Shown: piece by piece, positions 41,017 through 49,716 of the stretch | Layout of the letters: each line of letters begins with the position of its first letter | Position numbering within the stretch: position 1 is the stretch's first letter | NCBI GenBank assembly: GCA_026989355.1 | Contig: JALSJM010000018.1 | Location: forward strand, 1-64,000 | Length of the DNA: 64,000 nt | Direction of reading: 5' to 3' | Origin: Paracoccaceae bacterium | Lineage (GTDB): Bacteria; Pseudomonadota; Alphaproteobacteria; Rhodobacterales; Rhodobacteraceae | Notes under the pieces: generated by a model | What the model was told of the DNA's origin: nothing | Databases searched by the model: none | Seen by the model: only the letters and a program-made list of their open reading frames with translations | Position numbers and translations under genes: made by a program

Positions 41017-41730
41017 TCAGGCGCCACCGGCGGAGGGCGGCGCGATATCGGTGGCCTTGGGGCGGGCCTCGTCGGGCATTTCGCCGGTGACGAGATAGAT
41101 CACCTGCTCGGCGATGTTGGTCACGTGATCGCCCATGCGCTCGATGTTCTTGGCGATGAAATGCAGGTGCATGCAGGGCGTGATGCGGCGCGGATCCTCC
41201 ATCATGAAGGTGAGGAATTCGCGAAACAGTGCGGTATACATCTGATCGACCTCAAGATCGCGCTGGCGCACATCTTCGGCCAGGGCCGCATCGCGGCGCA
41301 TGTAGGCATCAAGGGCATCCTTCAGCATCTGCTCCACTTCCTTGGCCATGCGGCGGATGGCGCCGGCCGCCCCTTCGACCCGGGGCATCTCGATCAGCAC
41401 CACGGTGCGCTTGGCAAGGTTCTTGGCGTAATCGCCCATGCGTTCGAGATCGCCGGCGATCCTGATCACGGTCAGAACGGTGCGCAGATCCGAAGCCGCC
41501 GGCTGGCGCAGGGCCAGCAGCCGGGCGGCTTCCTCGTTGATCTCCTCCTCCAGCCGATCGATCGCCTTGTCGGCGCGGCGCACCTCCTCGGCCAGTGCCG
41601 GATCGCGCTGCCTGAGCGCGCGGGCGCTTTCCAGGATCGCGGCTTCCACCAGCCCGCCCATCTTCATGATCCGCGCCTGGATTTCCTCGAGATCACGGTC
41701 AAAGGCACGCAGGATATGCTGATCTGGCAT
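41017..41730 (-). CDS. phoU: Phosphate signalling protein PhoU
   Basis: 237 residues from the ATG at 41730 (MPDQHILRAFDRDLEE). Two related three-helix halves are visible, each with the PhoU metal-binding type motif: IRIAGDLERMGDYAKNLAKR near 88-107 and HFIAKNIERMGDHVTNIAEQ near 190-210. It links the phosphate state of the Pst transporter to PhoR and dampens kinase activity when phosphate is plentiful. It sits between pstB (10 nt upstream) and phoB. Confidence 0.97.
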   Translation of the reverse strand: MPDQHILRAFDRDLEEIQARIMKMGGLVEAAILESARALRQRDPALAEEVRRADKAIDRLEEEINEEAARLLALRQPAASDLRTVLTVIRIAGDLERMGDYAKNLAKRTVVLIEMPRVEGAAGAIRRMAKEVEQMLKDALDAYMRRDAALAEDVRQRDLEVDQMYTALFREFLTFMMEDPRRITPCMHLHFIAKNIERMGDHVTNIAEQVIYLVTGEMPDEARPKATDIAPPSAGGA

Positions 41731-41740
41731 CCGAATTCTC

Positions 41741-42595
41741 CTATCCGATCCGCCCGGTGATATAGCTTTCGGTGCGCGGATCGCGGGGGTTGGTGAAAAT
41801 CTGGCCGGTTTCGCCATATTCCACAAGCTCGCCAAGGTGGAAGAAGGCCGTTTTCTGGCTGACCCGGGCAGCCTGCTGCATCGAGTGCGTCACGATCACG
41901 ACCGCGAATTTCCTGCGCAGTTCGTCGATCAGTTCCTCGATCTGGGCGGTGGCGATCGGATCGAGGGCACTTGCCGGTTCGTCCATCAGCAGAACCTCGG
42001 GCGAGGTGGCAATGGCACGCGCGATGCAAAGGCGCTGCTGCTGGCCGCCCGAAAGCCCGGTGCCCGAGGCGGCAAGGCGGTCCTTTACCTCGTCCCACAG
42101 GGCCGCCCGGCGCAGGGATTGCTCGACGATATGGTCCAGCGCGGCGCGGTCGGCCGCCAGACCGTGGATGCGCGGGCCATAGGCCACGTTGTCATAGATC
42201 GACTTGGGAAAGGGGTTGGGCTTCTGGAATACCATGCCGACGCGCGCGCGCAGCAGCACCGGATCGATATCGGGGGCATAGATGTCCTGTCCGTCCATCT
42301 CGATCAGGCCACTGACACGGCAGATCGGGATGGTATCGTTCATGCGGTTGAGGCAGCGCAGGAAGGTGGACTTGCCACAGCCCGAGGGGCCGATGAAGGC
42401 GGTTACCGTCTTGTCGTCGATATCGACGGTCACGTTCCTGATGGCATGGTTGTCGCCATAGTGCACGTTGACATCGCGCGCCCTGATCTTGAGCCGCGCC
42501 GGCGTTTCCGAGGCGCGCTGCCGGGGCCATGAAACCCGCGGCCCCGTATCCGTCTGCGGCTGCGCCCCCGGCATGTCTGCTCTCCTGTCGTTCAT
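41741..42595 (-). CDS. pstB: Phosphate ABC transporter ATPase PstB
   Basis: 284 residues. Walker A is [20 protein letters not shown] near 66-85, the ABC signature [16 protein letters not shown] near 180, and Walker [14 protein letters not shown] near 200. [15 protein letters not shown]-like [16 protein letters not shown] near 38 is typical PstB. An N-terminal 30-residue extension ([16 protein letters not shown]) is not conserved and could reflect an over-called start, but no better site is clear. It powers phosphate uptake with PstCA. It lies 9 nt after pstA. Confidence 0.97.
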   Translation of the reverse strand: MNDRRADMPGAQPQTDTGPRVSWPRQRASETPARLKIRARDVNVHYGDNHAIRNVTVDIDDKTVTAFIGPSGCGKSTFLRCLNRMNDTIPICRVSGLIEMDGQDIYAPDIDPVLLRARVGMVFQKPNPFPKSIYDNVAYGPRIHGLAADRAALDHIVEQSLRRAALWDEVKDRLAASGTGLSGGQQQRLCIARAIATSPEVLLMDEPASALDPIATAQIEELIDELRRKFAVVIVTHSMQQAARVSQKTAFFHLGELVEYGETGQIFTNPRDPRTESYITGRIG

Positions 42596-42604
42596 CCCGT
42601 TCTC

Positions 42605-44437
42605 CTACCAGCGGCGCTCGAAGCGCTTCCTGAGCACGATCGCCAGCCCGTTCATTACCATCAGAAAGCCCAGAAGCACCAGAATCGCGGCGGCCGCGCG
42701 GGCCTCGAAGGCGCGTTCGGGGAAGTCCGACCAGCGAAAGATCTGCACCGGCAGCACCGTGGCGCTGTCGGTGATGCCCTGAGGCACATCGACGATGAAG
42801 GCCACCATGCCGATCAGGATCAGCGGTGCGGTTTCCCCGAGCGCCTGCGCCATGCCGATGATGGTGCCCGTCAGAATGCCGGGCATGGCCAGCGGCAACA
42901 CGTGGTGAAAGGTGGCCTGAAGGCGCGAAGCCCCCACCCCGAGCGCCGCCTCGCGGATCGATGGCGGCACCGCGCGCAGGGCGGCGCGCGCGGCAATGAT
43001 GATCGTGGGCAGCGTCATCAGCGCCAGCACCATCCCCCCGGCCAGCGGCGCCGAGCGCGGCACGCCGAACACACCCAGGAAAAGCGCCAGCCCCAGCAGG
43101 CCGAACACGATCGAGGGCACCGCGGCGAGGTTGTTGATATTGACCTCGATGAAGCGGGTCAGGCGGTTCTTCGGTGCGAATTCCTCAAGATAGATCGCCG
43201 CGAACACCCCGATCGGGAAGGCCAGCGCAAAGGTGACAAGCATCGTCCAGAAGGTTCCCACAACCGCGCCGCGAATGCCCGCAAGCTCGGGTTCGCGTGA
43301 ATCCGAAGCGAAGAAGAAGCGGGTGTTGAAACGCTGCTTCACGGCGCCCTCACGGCGCAGGCTTTCGATCCACACGATCTGCCGGTCGCTCACCTTGCGG
43401 GCCGATTCCGGCGACTCGGTCATATGCAGCTGCCAGCCGGAAACGGCGGCACCGCCGACCGCAGAGCGATCCGGAAGAACAAGGATTTCGCCCTCGGCGC
43501 GCCGGGGGGCGACAGCGGTGAGTTTTATCCAGCCGCCGGCGATTTCCACCAGCACCGAGGGCATCCTGTCATCCAGCGGCAACAGCGCCGTGTCATCGAT
43601 GCCATCGCCCGCCGCACGGCTGTCCAGTACCGCGGCCTGCGCGCGCAGTGCCGCGGCCCGGGCCCGGCGCATATCGGCCTCGGCACGAGCCTCGGCACGA
43701 GCATCGGGGCTTGCGGCGGTTTCGGCCAGGCGCGCAAAGGATTCGGCTCCGGCGGTTTCGCGCGCGGCCGTTGTCCGCAGCCTTTCGGCCTGTGCGCGCA
43801 GGGTTTTGCCCAACCGCTCCAGAACCGGAACGAAAGCATCCGCCCCGGCATCCAGGCGCAGTGTCGTCCTGCCTTCTTCGGCAAGCACGAGCGCGCCCGC
43901 AGCAGGCAGCGGCTCAAGCCTTCCGAAAGCCCCCTTCAGATAAAGATCGGTGGTATCGGAGGCCAGAAAATCGAAGGTGATCGTGCGGCCGATCAGATCG
44001 GGGTTGTCGGCCACGTGACGCGCCAGTTCGAAGCTGGCCCCCGAGGACAGCAGGTCATGAAGCTGGCGTTTCACCTTGCGCCCCCTGACGCCCTCGAAAC
44101 GCGCCTTCAGGGCCTGCCGGGCAAGCCCGGTGAAATTGCCCTGCAGGATCCGGGCCGGATCGGCCGAGGCTTGCGGATCGATCTCTGCCGCATCAAGGGT
44201 GACCGGGAGCGCCAGGTAGGTTTCGCTCAGCGCATCGCCGGCCTTCGATATCACCGACCACAACAGCGCCGTCAGCGCCAGCCCGGCCAGGGCAATGGCC
44301 CCGATCCCGCAGGCCTGCAGGCGCCACTCGGCACGCCGGCGCCGGCGCAGGCGCTTCAGCGCTGCCTCGGACTGATAATAGCTTTGCGGGGTCCTGTCTG
44401 GCACCTCCTGCCCTCCTGCGCTCGCGGGTTCAGTCAT
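42605..44437 (-). CDS. pstA: Phosphate ABC transporter permease PstA (long form, DUF3333 region)
   Basis: 610 residues, about twice E. coli PstA. The permease core lies in the C-terminal 250 residues (ETTFAL-like MLVTFALAFPIGVFAAIYLEEFAPKNR near 395-420, EAALGVGASRLQATFHHVLPLAMPGI near 500-525, the EAA loop). The N-terminal half has one membrane segment (IGAIALAGLALTALLWSVI) and then about 300 residues of largely periplasmic sequence with an Ala/Arg-rich helical stretch (ARAEADMRRARAAALRAQAA). This matches the DUF3333-containing PstA of alphaproteobacteria. It overlaps pstC by 8 nt. Confidence 0.93.
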   Translation of the reverse strand: MTEPASAGGQEVPDRTPQSYYQSEAALKRLRRRRRAEWRLQACGIGAIALAGLALTALLWSVISKAGDALSETYLALPVTLDAAEIDPQASADPARILQGNFTGLARQALKARFEGVRGRKVKRQLHDLLSSGASFELARHVADNPDLIGRTITFDFLASDTTDLYLKGAFGRLEPLPAAGALVLAEEGRTTLRLDAGADAFVPVLERLGKTLRAQAERLRTTAARETAGAESFARLAETAASPDARAEARAEADMRRARAAALRAQAAVLDSRAAGDGIDDTALLPLDDRMPSVLVEIAGGWIKLTAVAPRRAEGEILVLPDRSAVGGAAVSGWQLHMTESPESARKVSDRQIVWIESLRREGAVKQRFNTRFFFASDSREPELAGIRGAVVGTFWTMLVTFALAFPIGVFAAIYLEEFAPKNRLTRFIEVNINNLAAVPSIVFGLLGLALFLGVFGVPRSAPLAGGMVLALMTLPTIIIAARAALRAVPPSIREAALGVGASRLQATFHHVLPLAMPGILTGTIIGMAQALGETAPLILIGMVAFIVDVPQGITDSATVLPVQIFRWSDFPERAFEARAAAAILVLLGFLMVMNGLAIVLRKRFERRW

Positions 44438-45800
44438 AAGCTTCTCGGAAGCGGTTGACGATGCGCCCGGCGATCATGTTCATCAGCAGGGTGACCACGA
44501 ACAGCGTGAAGCCAAGCGCAAAGGCCGGGCCGGCGGCGGTGCTGGCCTCGGTATCGCCGGTGATCAGGCTGACGATCTGCACCGTAACGGTAGTAACCGC
44601 CTCTAGCGGATTTGCCGTAAGGTTCGGCCCCTGCCCCGCGGCCATCACCACGATCATGGTTTCGCCGATCGCCCGGCTCATACCCAGCAGAACCGCGGAT
44701 ACGATGCCCGGCAGCGCCGCCGGCAGCACTACCTGGCGGATGGTCTCGGCCTTTGTCGCGCCCAGCCCGTAAGAGCCGTCGCGCAGCGCCTGGGGCACCG
44801 CGTTGATCACGTCATCGGACAGCGACGAGATGAAGGGAATGATCATGATCCCCATCACGACACCTGCCACCAGCGCCGATTCGCTCGAAACGGAAAGGCC
44901 CAGGCTTTCACCGGTGCCACGCAACAGCGGCGCCACGGTGATCGCCGCGAAGAAGCCATAGACCACCGTCGGGATGCCCGCCAGAAGCTCCAGCACCGGC
45001 TTCACCAGCGCACGGGTGCGCGGCCCGGCGAAATCGGACAGATAGATCGCCGCGAACAGCCCCACCGGCACCGCAACCAGAAGGGCGATCAGGGTAATCA
45101 TGAAGGTGCCCGCAAACAGCGGCAGCGCACCCACGCGATCGGGATCGAGCCGCCCTTCCATCACACCGGAAAGAGGTGTCCAGTTGGTGCCGAACAGGAA
45201 CTTGTCGATCCGCCATCCGATATTGCTGAAGAAGCCGAAGGTCTCGAAGATCAGCGACAGCACGATCCCCAGCGTCGTCAGAACCGCGATCAGCGCCATC
45301 GCGGCGAGCAGGCGACGCAGGATGCGTTCGCTCCGGTTGCGGGCACGCAATTCGGGCCGGATGCGGGCCAGCACCCCCAGCAGCGCCAGCGCAGCCCCCC
45401 CGAGCGCCAGCGCCGCCGTGCCCCAGGCCTGCCAGAAGCGATAACGCTCGAAGGATTGCGCGACCTGACGGCGCAAGGCATCGTCACGCGAGGCAAGCGC
45501 ACCCGCTGCAATGGCCCGCGCATCCTCCTGCACCAGTTCCCGCCCGATGGCTTCCATGGCCGGCGCGGCGCTCATGATCTCGCGGTCCAGCTGTCGGGTG
45601 ATCAGTGCCCCGGAGGCAACCGCCGCCACGAACAGCAGCCCCCAGCCGGTGAGCAGAACCACCAGCGCGGCGTAAAGCCCGTGCTGATGGGGGCGCGAAT
45701 GCAGCCGTGCACTGCGGGCAAGACGGCGCGCCCGCCCCCGCGCCAGCGCGAAGGCCAGCCCCGCCAGCGCGGCAATGCCGATGAACAGGTAGGATTCCAT
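44430..45800 (-). CDS. pstC: Phosphate ABC transporter permease PstC (long form)
   Basis: 456 residues from the ATG at 45800 (MESYLFIGIAALAGLAFALA); the upstream extension of the frame has no protein character. The PstC permease core is in the second half: TFMITLIALLVAVPVGLFAAIYLSDFA near 245, LELLAGIPTVVYGFFAAITV near 285, and the EAA loop DGSYGLGATKAETIRQVVLPAALPGI near 360. The N-terminal 150 residues add two membrane segments with a periplasmic region between them, longer than the E. coli form. It forms the channel with PstA. A stem-loop separates it from pstS. Confidence 0.94.
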   Translation of the reverse strand: MESYLFIGIAALAGLAFALARGRARRLARSARLHSRPHQHGLYAALVVLLTGWGLLFVAAVASGALITRQLDREIMSAAPAMEAIGRELVQEDARAIAAGALASRDDALRRQVAQSFERYRFWQAWGTAALALGGAALALLGVLARIRPELRARNRSERILRRLLAAMALIAVLTTLGIVLSLIFETFGFFSNIGWRIDKFLFGTNWTPLSGVMEGRLDPDRVGALPLFAGTFMITLIALLVAVPVGLFAAIYLSDFAGPRTRALVKPVLELLAGIPTVVYGFFAAITVAPLLRGTGESLGLSVSSESALVAGVVMGIMIIPFISSLSDDVINAVPQALRDGSYGLGATKAETIRQVVLPAALPGIVSAVLLGMSRAIGETMIVVMAAGQGPNLTANPLEAVTTVTVQIVSLITGDTEASTAAGPAFALGFTLFVVTLLMNMIAGRIVNRFREAYD

Positions 45801-45901
45801 TCCGCTTGCGCCTTTGCCTTGTTTCCCTCGTTTCGCCGTTCCTGTGCACCGCCGTCTGCGGAGCAATCTGCCACAACCTGCAGGCAGAAAGGCCGGACAG
45901 C

Positions 45902-45926
45902 GGCAGGCCGCCGCGCCCGGCCTGCC
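45902..45926 (-). terminator. Intercistronic stem-loop between pstS and pstC
   Basis: GGCAGGCC (45902-45909) and GGCCTGCC (45919-45926) form a perfect 8-bp stem with a 9-nt loop, 14 nt after the pstS stop. No T-run follows. It likely protects or partly terminates the pstS message so that the binding protein is made in excess. The same 8-bp/9-nt layout occurs between dctP and dctQ. Confidence 0.6.
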
Positions 45927-45939
45927 TCGTGCCCCGCGG

Positions 45940-46959
45940 CTAGTGCAGCCCTTCGCCGTCCATCTCGGCAAGTGTCGCGATACGCTCGCGTATCGCTTCC
46001 AGCTCATCTTCCGCAAGCGGGATCAGCCCCTTGTCGGGCAACATGCCATCCTCGCCCACCATCGGATCCGACAGGAACAGCGCCGTGTATTCGGAAAGCC
46101 CGGGCACCGCGCCCACATGCGCCTTTTTCAGATAGAAATAGAGCGTTCGCGCGATCGGATAGTTGCCCTCGGCGATTTCGTCGAAATCGGGTTCGATACC
46201 GTCGATCACCGCGCCCTTGATCTTGTCGGCGTTCTGATCGAGGAACGAAAAGCCGAAGATCCCGAGCGCCTGCGGATTGGCCTCCAGCTTGGCAACGATC
46301 AGGTTGTCGTTCTCGCCGGCGTCCACATAGGCGCCATCGCGGCGGATCTCGCGGCCCTCGTTCTTGCAGAATGCCTTGTCGTTGCCGACCTCGATGCAGC
46401 CTTTCTGCATGGCCAGTTCCTCGAAGGCATCGCGGGTGCCCGACGAGGGCGGCGGCCCCAGAACCTCGATCCTTTCCGCGGGCAGTGCCGGATCGATGTC
46501 ACTCCACATCCCGGGTTTCGGCCCGGCCTCGGCCAGCGCCTGCCACAGCTGGGCGCGGCTCAGAGCGAAATCGGGGGCGGCCTTGGCATTTGCAATGACG
46601 ATACCGTCATAGCCGATCGGCACCTCGACGATCGCGTTCACGCCGTTTTCGCCGCACATTTCCCATTCGCTGCGCTTCATGCGGCGCGATGCATTGGCGA
46701 TGTCGGGCGTCTCCACCCCGACCCCTGCGCAGAACAGCTTGAGCCCCCCACCCGAGCCGGTGGATTCGACGATCGGGGTCTTGAAGCCGGTGGTCTTGCC
46801 GAACTGTTCGGCAACCGTGGTTGAAAAGGGAAACACGGTAGACGACCCGACGATGCGGATCTGATCGCGCGCGGCGGCCGGAGTGGCCGTGCTGCCGAGG
46901 GCCGCGGCAAGGACCAGCCCGGAAAGGAAAGCGGAGGTGGGAGAGGACAGGTAAGACAT
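45940..46959 (-). CDS. pstS: Phosphate ABC transporter substrate-binding protein PstS
   Basis: 339 residues from the ATG at 46959 (MSYLSSPTSAFLSGLVLAAA). A signal peptide ending about TPAAARD (residue 30) leads into RIVGSSTVFPFSTTVAEQFG, the phosphate-binding loop, and VESTGSGGGLKLFCAG near 65, which is the PstS class with a conserved TGSGGG. PSSGTRDAFEELAM near 180 supplies further phosphate ligands. Cysteines near 79, 103 and 200 are shared with the long alphaproteobacterial class. It captures phosphate in the periplasm. A Pho box lies 83-111 nt before the start. Confidence 0.96.
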   Translation of the reverse strand: MSYLSSPTSAFLSGLVLAAALGSTATPAAARDQIRIVGSSTVFPFSTTVAEQFGKTTGFKTPIVESTGSGGGLKLFCAGVGVETPDIANASRRMKRSEWEMCGENGVNAIVEVPIGYDGIVIANAKAAPDFALSRAQLWQALAEAGPKPGMWSDIDPALPAERIEVLGPPPSSGTRDAFEELAMQKGCIEVGNDKAFCKNEGREIRRDGAYVDAGENDNLIVAKLEANPQALGIFGFSFLDQNADKIKGAVIDGIEPDFDEIAEGNYPIARTLYFYLKKAHVGAVPGLSEYTALFLSDPMVGEDGMLPDKGLIPLAEDELEAIRERIATLAEMDGEGLH

Positions 46960-47041
46960 CTGAGGCTCCTGCTTGTCATTTTCGGTTGCGGCCGCCGGTG
47001 ACGGCCATGGCCCGAAACTGGTGCGATTCGATTGCCGTTTT

Positions 47042-47070
47042 GCGACAGTTCCGTAACAGTTTGATGACAG
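47042..47070 (-). promoter_or_regulatory. Pho box of the pstSCAB-phoUB operon
   Basis: On the minus strand there are three 7-mers spaced by exactly 4 nt: CTGTCAT (47070-47064), CTGTTAC (47059-47053) and CTGTCGC (47048-47042). This is the 11-bp-period direct repeat recognised by PhoB dimers (consensus CTGTCAT-N4-CTGTCAT). It lies in the 180-bp gap between phoR and pstS and points at pstS. The third copy extends the site beyond the minimal two. Confidence 0.88.
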
Positions 47071-47139
47071 CCCCGCCACCGAAGCCGCAAGAGGTGCCGC
47101 TTCCCGGACAGCGGCGGGCCGGAGCAGCCGCCCCTGCGT

Positions 47140-48237
47140 TCACTTCGGCCTTTTTGCCTGGCGCGCTGCCGGAGCCGCCAGCGGCAGAAACACTGTAAAC
47201 GTGCTGCCCTGCCCCCGGGAACTGGCAATCTTCAGCCGCCCGCGATGCCGGTTCAGGATGTGCTTCACGATCGCCAGCCCAAGCCCGGTGCCCCCCCCGG
47301 CCCGCGACCGGTGGTCATCGACACGATAGAAGCGCTCGGTCAGGCGGGCAATGTGATGCGGTGCAATGCCGGGGCCCCTGTCGGCCACCTCGATAACGGC
47401 CATGCGGCAGCGCGAATCGCCGGATGTGGAAAGGGTGATCGTCACCTCGCTTCCTCCGCCTTCCGCATGCCCGTATTTCACCGCGTTCTCGATCAGGTTC
47501 TGCAGCACCTGACGCAGCTGCTCCGCCTCGCCCGGCACCGGAACCGGATTTTCCTCCGTTCGCACCGCGATCCGTGCGCCGCAGCCGGCGATCACCGGCT
47601 GCAGCGTATCCACCACCGAAGCCACCAGTTCGGCCAGATCAACCGTTCCCTCTGGCGGGCGGCGTTCCTCGGCCTCGACCCGGGCCAGCGACAGCAGCCC
47701 CGCGATCAGACGGTTCATGCGGCCGGCCTCGGCCTCCATCATGCCCAGAAAGCGGGCGCGGGCCGCGCTGTCGTCCCGGGCCGGGCCCCGCAGGGTTTCG
47801 ATCAGGCCCATGAGCGCCGCCAGGGGCGTGCGCAATTCGTGGCTTACATTGGCCACGAAATCCTGGCGCATCTGGCTGGCTTCCTCGATCTGCGAGACAT
47901 CCTCGAAACTGACCAGCACGGCACCCGCGCGCCCGTTTTCGTCAGGTGCCGGCGCGCAGGTGGCGCGATAGGTGGTTTCGCTTCCTGCCGTGCTGTGCAC
48001 ATAGGGCACCACGTGTTTCGTGGCGGTCCGGAGGCATGTCTCGATGGCGGCGGTCAACCGGGGCTGGCGCAGCAGCGCCGTGTAATGCAGGCCCTCGTAA
48101 TTCAGGCCCTGCGCCCCTTCGGTGAACAGGTCAAGCGCGGCCGGGCTCAGCCATGCGACGCGGCGATCCCTGCCGATCAGAAGCATCGCAAGCGGAACCG
48201 CCCCCAGTGCGGCCAGGACCTTTGCACTGTCTGCCAT
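47140..48237 (-). CDS. phoR: Phosphate regulon sensor histidine kinase PhoR (no membrane segments seen)
   Basis: 365 residues. A PAS-like domain (about residues 10-120) leads directly to the H box FVANVSHELRTPLAALMG near 132-149, N box QNLIENAVKYG near 265, and G boxes DRGPGIA and GGTGLGLAIVKH near 300-340. Apart from one short, weak hydrophobic stretch (VLAALGAVPLAMLLIG) at the very start, which is part of the PAS strand pattern, no clear membrane helices are seen; E. coli PhoR has an N-terminal membrane anchor. It phosphorylates PhoB when Pst transport reports phosphate shortage. It is the first gene of the pho locus. Confidence 0.93.
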   Translation of the reverse strand: MADSAKVLAALGAVPLAMLLIGRDRRVAWLSPAALDLFTEGAQGLNYEGLHYTALLRQPRLTAAIETCLRTATKHVVPYVHSTAGSETTYRATCAPAPDENGRAGAVLVSFEDVSQIEEASQMRQDFVANVSHELRTPLAALMGLIETLRGPARDDSAARARFLGMMEAEAGRMNRLIAGLLSLARVEAEERRPPEGTVDLAELVASVVDTLQPVIAGCGARIAVRTEENPVPVPGEAEQLRQVLQNLIENAVKYGHAEGGGSEVTITLSTSGDSRCRMAVIEVADRGPGIAPHHIARLTERFYRVDDHRSRAGGGTGLGLAIVKHILNRHRGRLKIASSRGQGSTFTVFLPLAAPAARQAKRPK

Positions 48238-48477
48238 ATTTTCGCCTTAATGCGGCATATATTCCTTAACAAGGGGAAAAAGCACTTATTTGATCATCCG
48301 GGCAAAAAGTTAACGATGCCCACTGGACACGGAGCACAAGACTTGCGATCACGTCGGCAGACGGGGAAATGCTTGCGATTCATACCAGCCAGTGCCGCAT
48401 CCTGAACGGATGCTGTTTCCGGTTCCCCCCGCATGTCATGATTTTCAGACCTCTGATCATAGCAGAAAGTGGGAAGC

Positions 48478-48861
48478 ATGGGGGCGTCCGGCAAAGCTTC
48501 ACGGATACTGGTCATCGGAGACCTGCAGCAATGGCTGGCTACCGGCCGCAGCCTGCCGCGGGTATCCGAGCTGCATTTCGCGGCCGCCAAGGATCTTGAT
48601 CGGAAGCTGATCGCGGAACTGCTGCCCGATGTGGTGCTCTGCCCGCTGGCCGGCGAAACCTTTGACGTGCTCGACATCGCCACCCGCCTCCAGATCTGCG
48701 GTTTCCGGGGGCCACTGCGCGCCGTATGCCCGCTTCTGCCTGATCCGCGGGTCGTGGTGCAGGAGGTCCGCAGCCTTTGCCCCGAGATCGATTTCGACGT
48801 GTTCGAGGTCAGCCCGGAACTGATCAGCGGCAACGAACCGCCGGAAGGGCGGCTGTCATGA
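48478..48861 (+). CDS. Unknown protein, possibly a degenerate receiver-like domain
   Basis: 127 residues from the ATG at 48478 (MGASGKASRILVIGD); a GTG at 48469 is an alternative. Predicted alternating strands and helices (RILVIGDLQQWLATGRS, PDVVLCPLAGETFDVLDIATRL, GFRGPLRAVCPLLPDP) look like a response-regulator receiver fold: D at strand 1 and D in PDVVLC at strand 3, but the phospho-acceptor is replaced by cysteine or proline and no clear lysine is visible. It is divergent from phoR. Its C-terminus is acidic (ELISGNEPPEGR). I do not recognise a family; it could be a pseudo-receiver adaptor. Confidence 0.6.
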   Translation: MGASGKASRILVIGDLQQWLATGRSLPRVSELHFAAAKDLDRKLIAELLPDVVLCPLAGETFDVLDIATRLQICGFRGPLRAVCPLLPDPRVVVQEVRSLCPEIDFDVFEVSPELISGNEPPEGRLS

Positions 48862-48909
48862 CCGGTGCACCGCCCGGCGCCGCAGCCCCGCTTCGGGCGG
48901 GGTCGGGTT

Positions 48910-49716
48910 TCAGGTCCGCCAGGCCAGCAGGTATCGTTCGGCCAGCCCGATCACATAGCTGAGTCCCACCCCCAGAACCGACAGGATCGCCACCCCGGCA
49001 AACAGCCGCTCCAGATCATAGAGCGAACCCGCTTCGAGGATGAAGGCGCCAATCCCGTGTTCCGCGCCCAGCATCTCGGCCGCCACCAGCAGGATGACCG
49101 CGATCGCCAGGCTGACTCTCAGCCCCGACAGGATCCCCGGCATCGCGCCGGGCAGCACGATCTTGCGCACGATCGATCCCCAGGAAAGGCCGAAGCTCTG
49201 ACCCATGCGGATCAGCGTGCGATCCACGTTGTCTACTGCGCCATAGGTCGATACCACTGTCGGGGTGAAGGTTCCGAAGGCAATCAGCGCATATTTCGAA
49301 GCCTCGTCGATCCCGAACCAGATCACGAACAGCGGCAGCAGCGCGATCTTGGGAATCGGGAAGATCGCGGCCACAAGCGGAACCAGCGCGGCGCGGGCAT
49401 AGGTGAAAAGTCCGATCACCAGCCCCAGGGCAATGCCCGCACTCACGCCGATCAGCGCCCCCATGAACAACCGTGCAAGCGATGGCCCGAGATGCAGCCA
49501 CAAGCGCCCCGTTTGCATCATTTCCCACAGCGTCATGGCCACATCCGAGGGGCGTGGCAGGGTCAGCGAACCGATCCAGCCGCTGCGCGTGCCCCATTCG
49601 GCCAGCGCGATCAGTGCCGCAAAGACAAGCGGCGCCACCCAGCCGGCGCGCCCCGGCCGGAACCCCCCGCCGCGATAGGGCACCGGCCGCGCGGTTTTCG
49701 CCCTCTCATCCGCCAT
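48910..49716 (-). CDS. ABC transporter permease, SsuC/TauC-like
   Basis: 268 residues from the ATG at 49716 (MADERAKTARPVPYRG). Six membrane segments are visible and the EAA-type loop is FGLSWGSIVRKIVLPGAMPGILSGLR near 178-203. FPIPKIALLPLFVIWFGIDEASK near 122-145 is the strong signature of the nitrate/sulfonate/taurine permease family. It works with the ATPase (11-nt overlap) and the binding protein encoded upstream. The operon is binding protein, ATPase, permease. Confidence 0.92.
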   Translation of the reverse strand: MADERAKTARPVPYRGGGFRPGRAGWVAPLVFAALIALAEWGTRSGWIGSLTLPRPSDVAMTLWEMMQTGRLWLHLGPSLARLFMGALIGVSAGIALGLVIGLFTYARAALVPLVAAIFPIPKIALLPLFVIWFGIDEASKYALIAFGTFTPTVVSTYGAVDNVDRTLIRMGQSFGLSWGSIVRKIVLPGAMPGILSGLRVSLAIAVILLVAAEMLGAEHGIGAFILEAGSLYDLERLFAGVAILSVLGVGLSYVIGLAERYLLAWRT

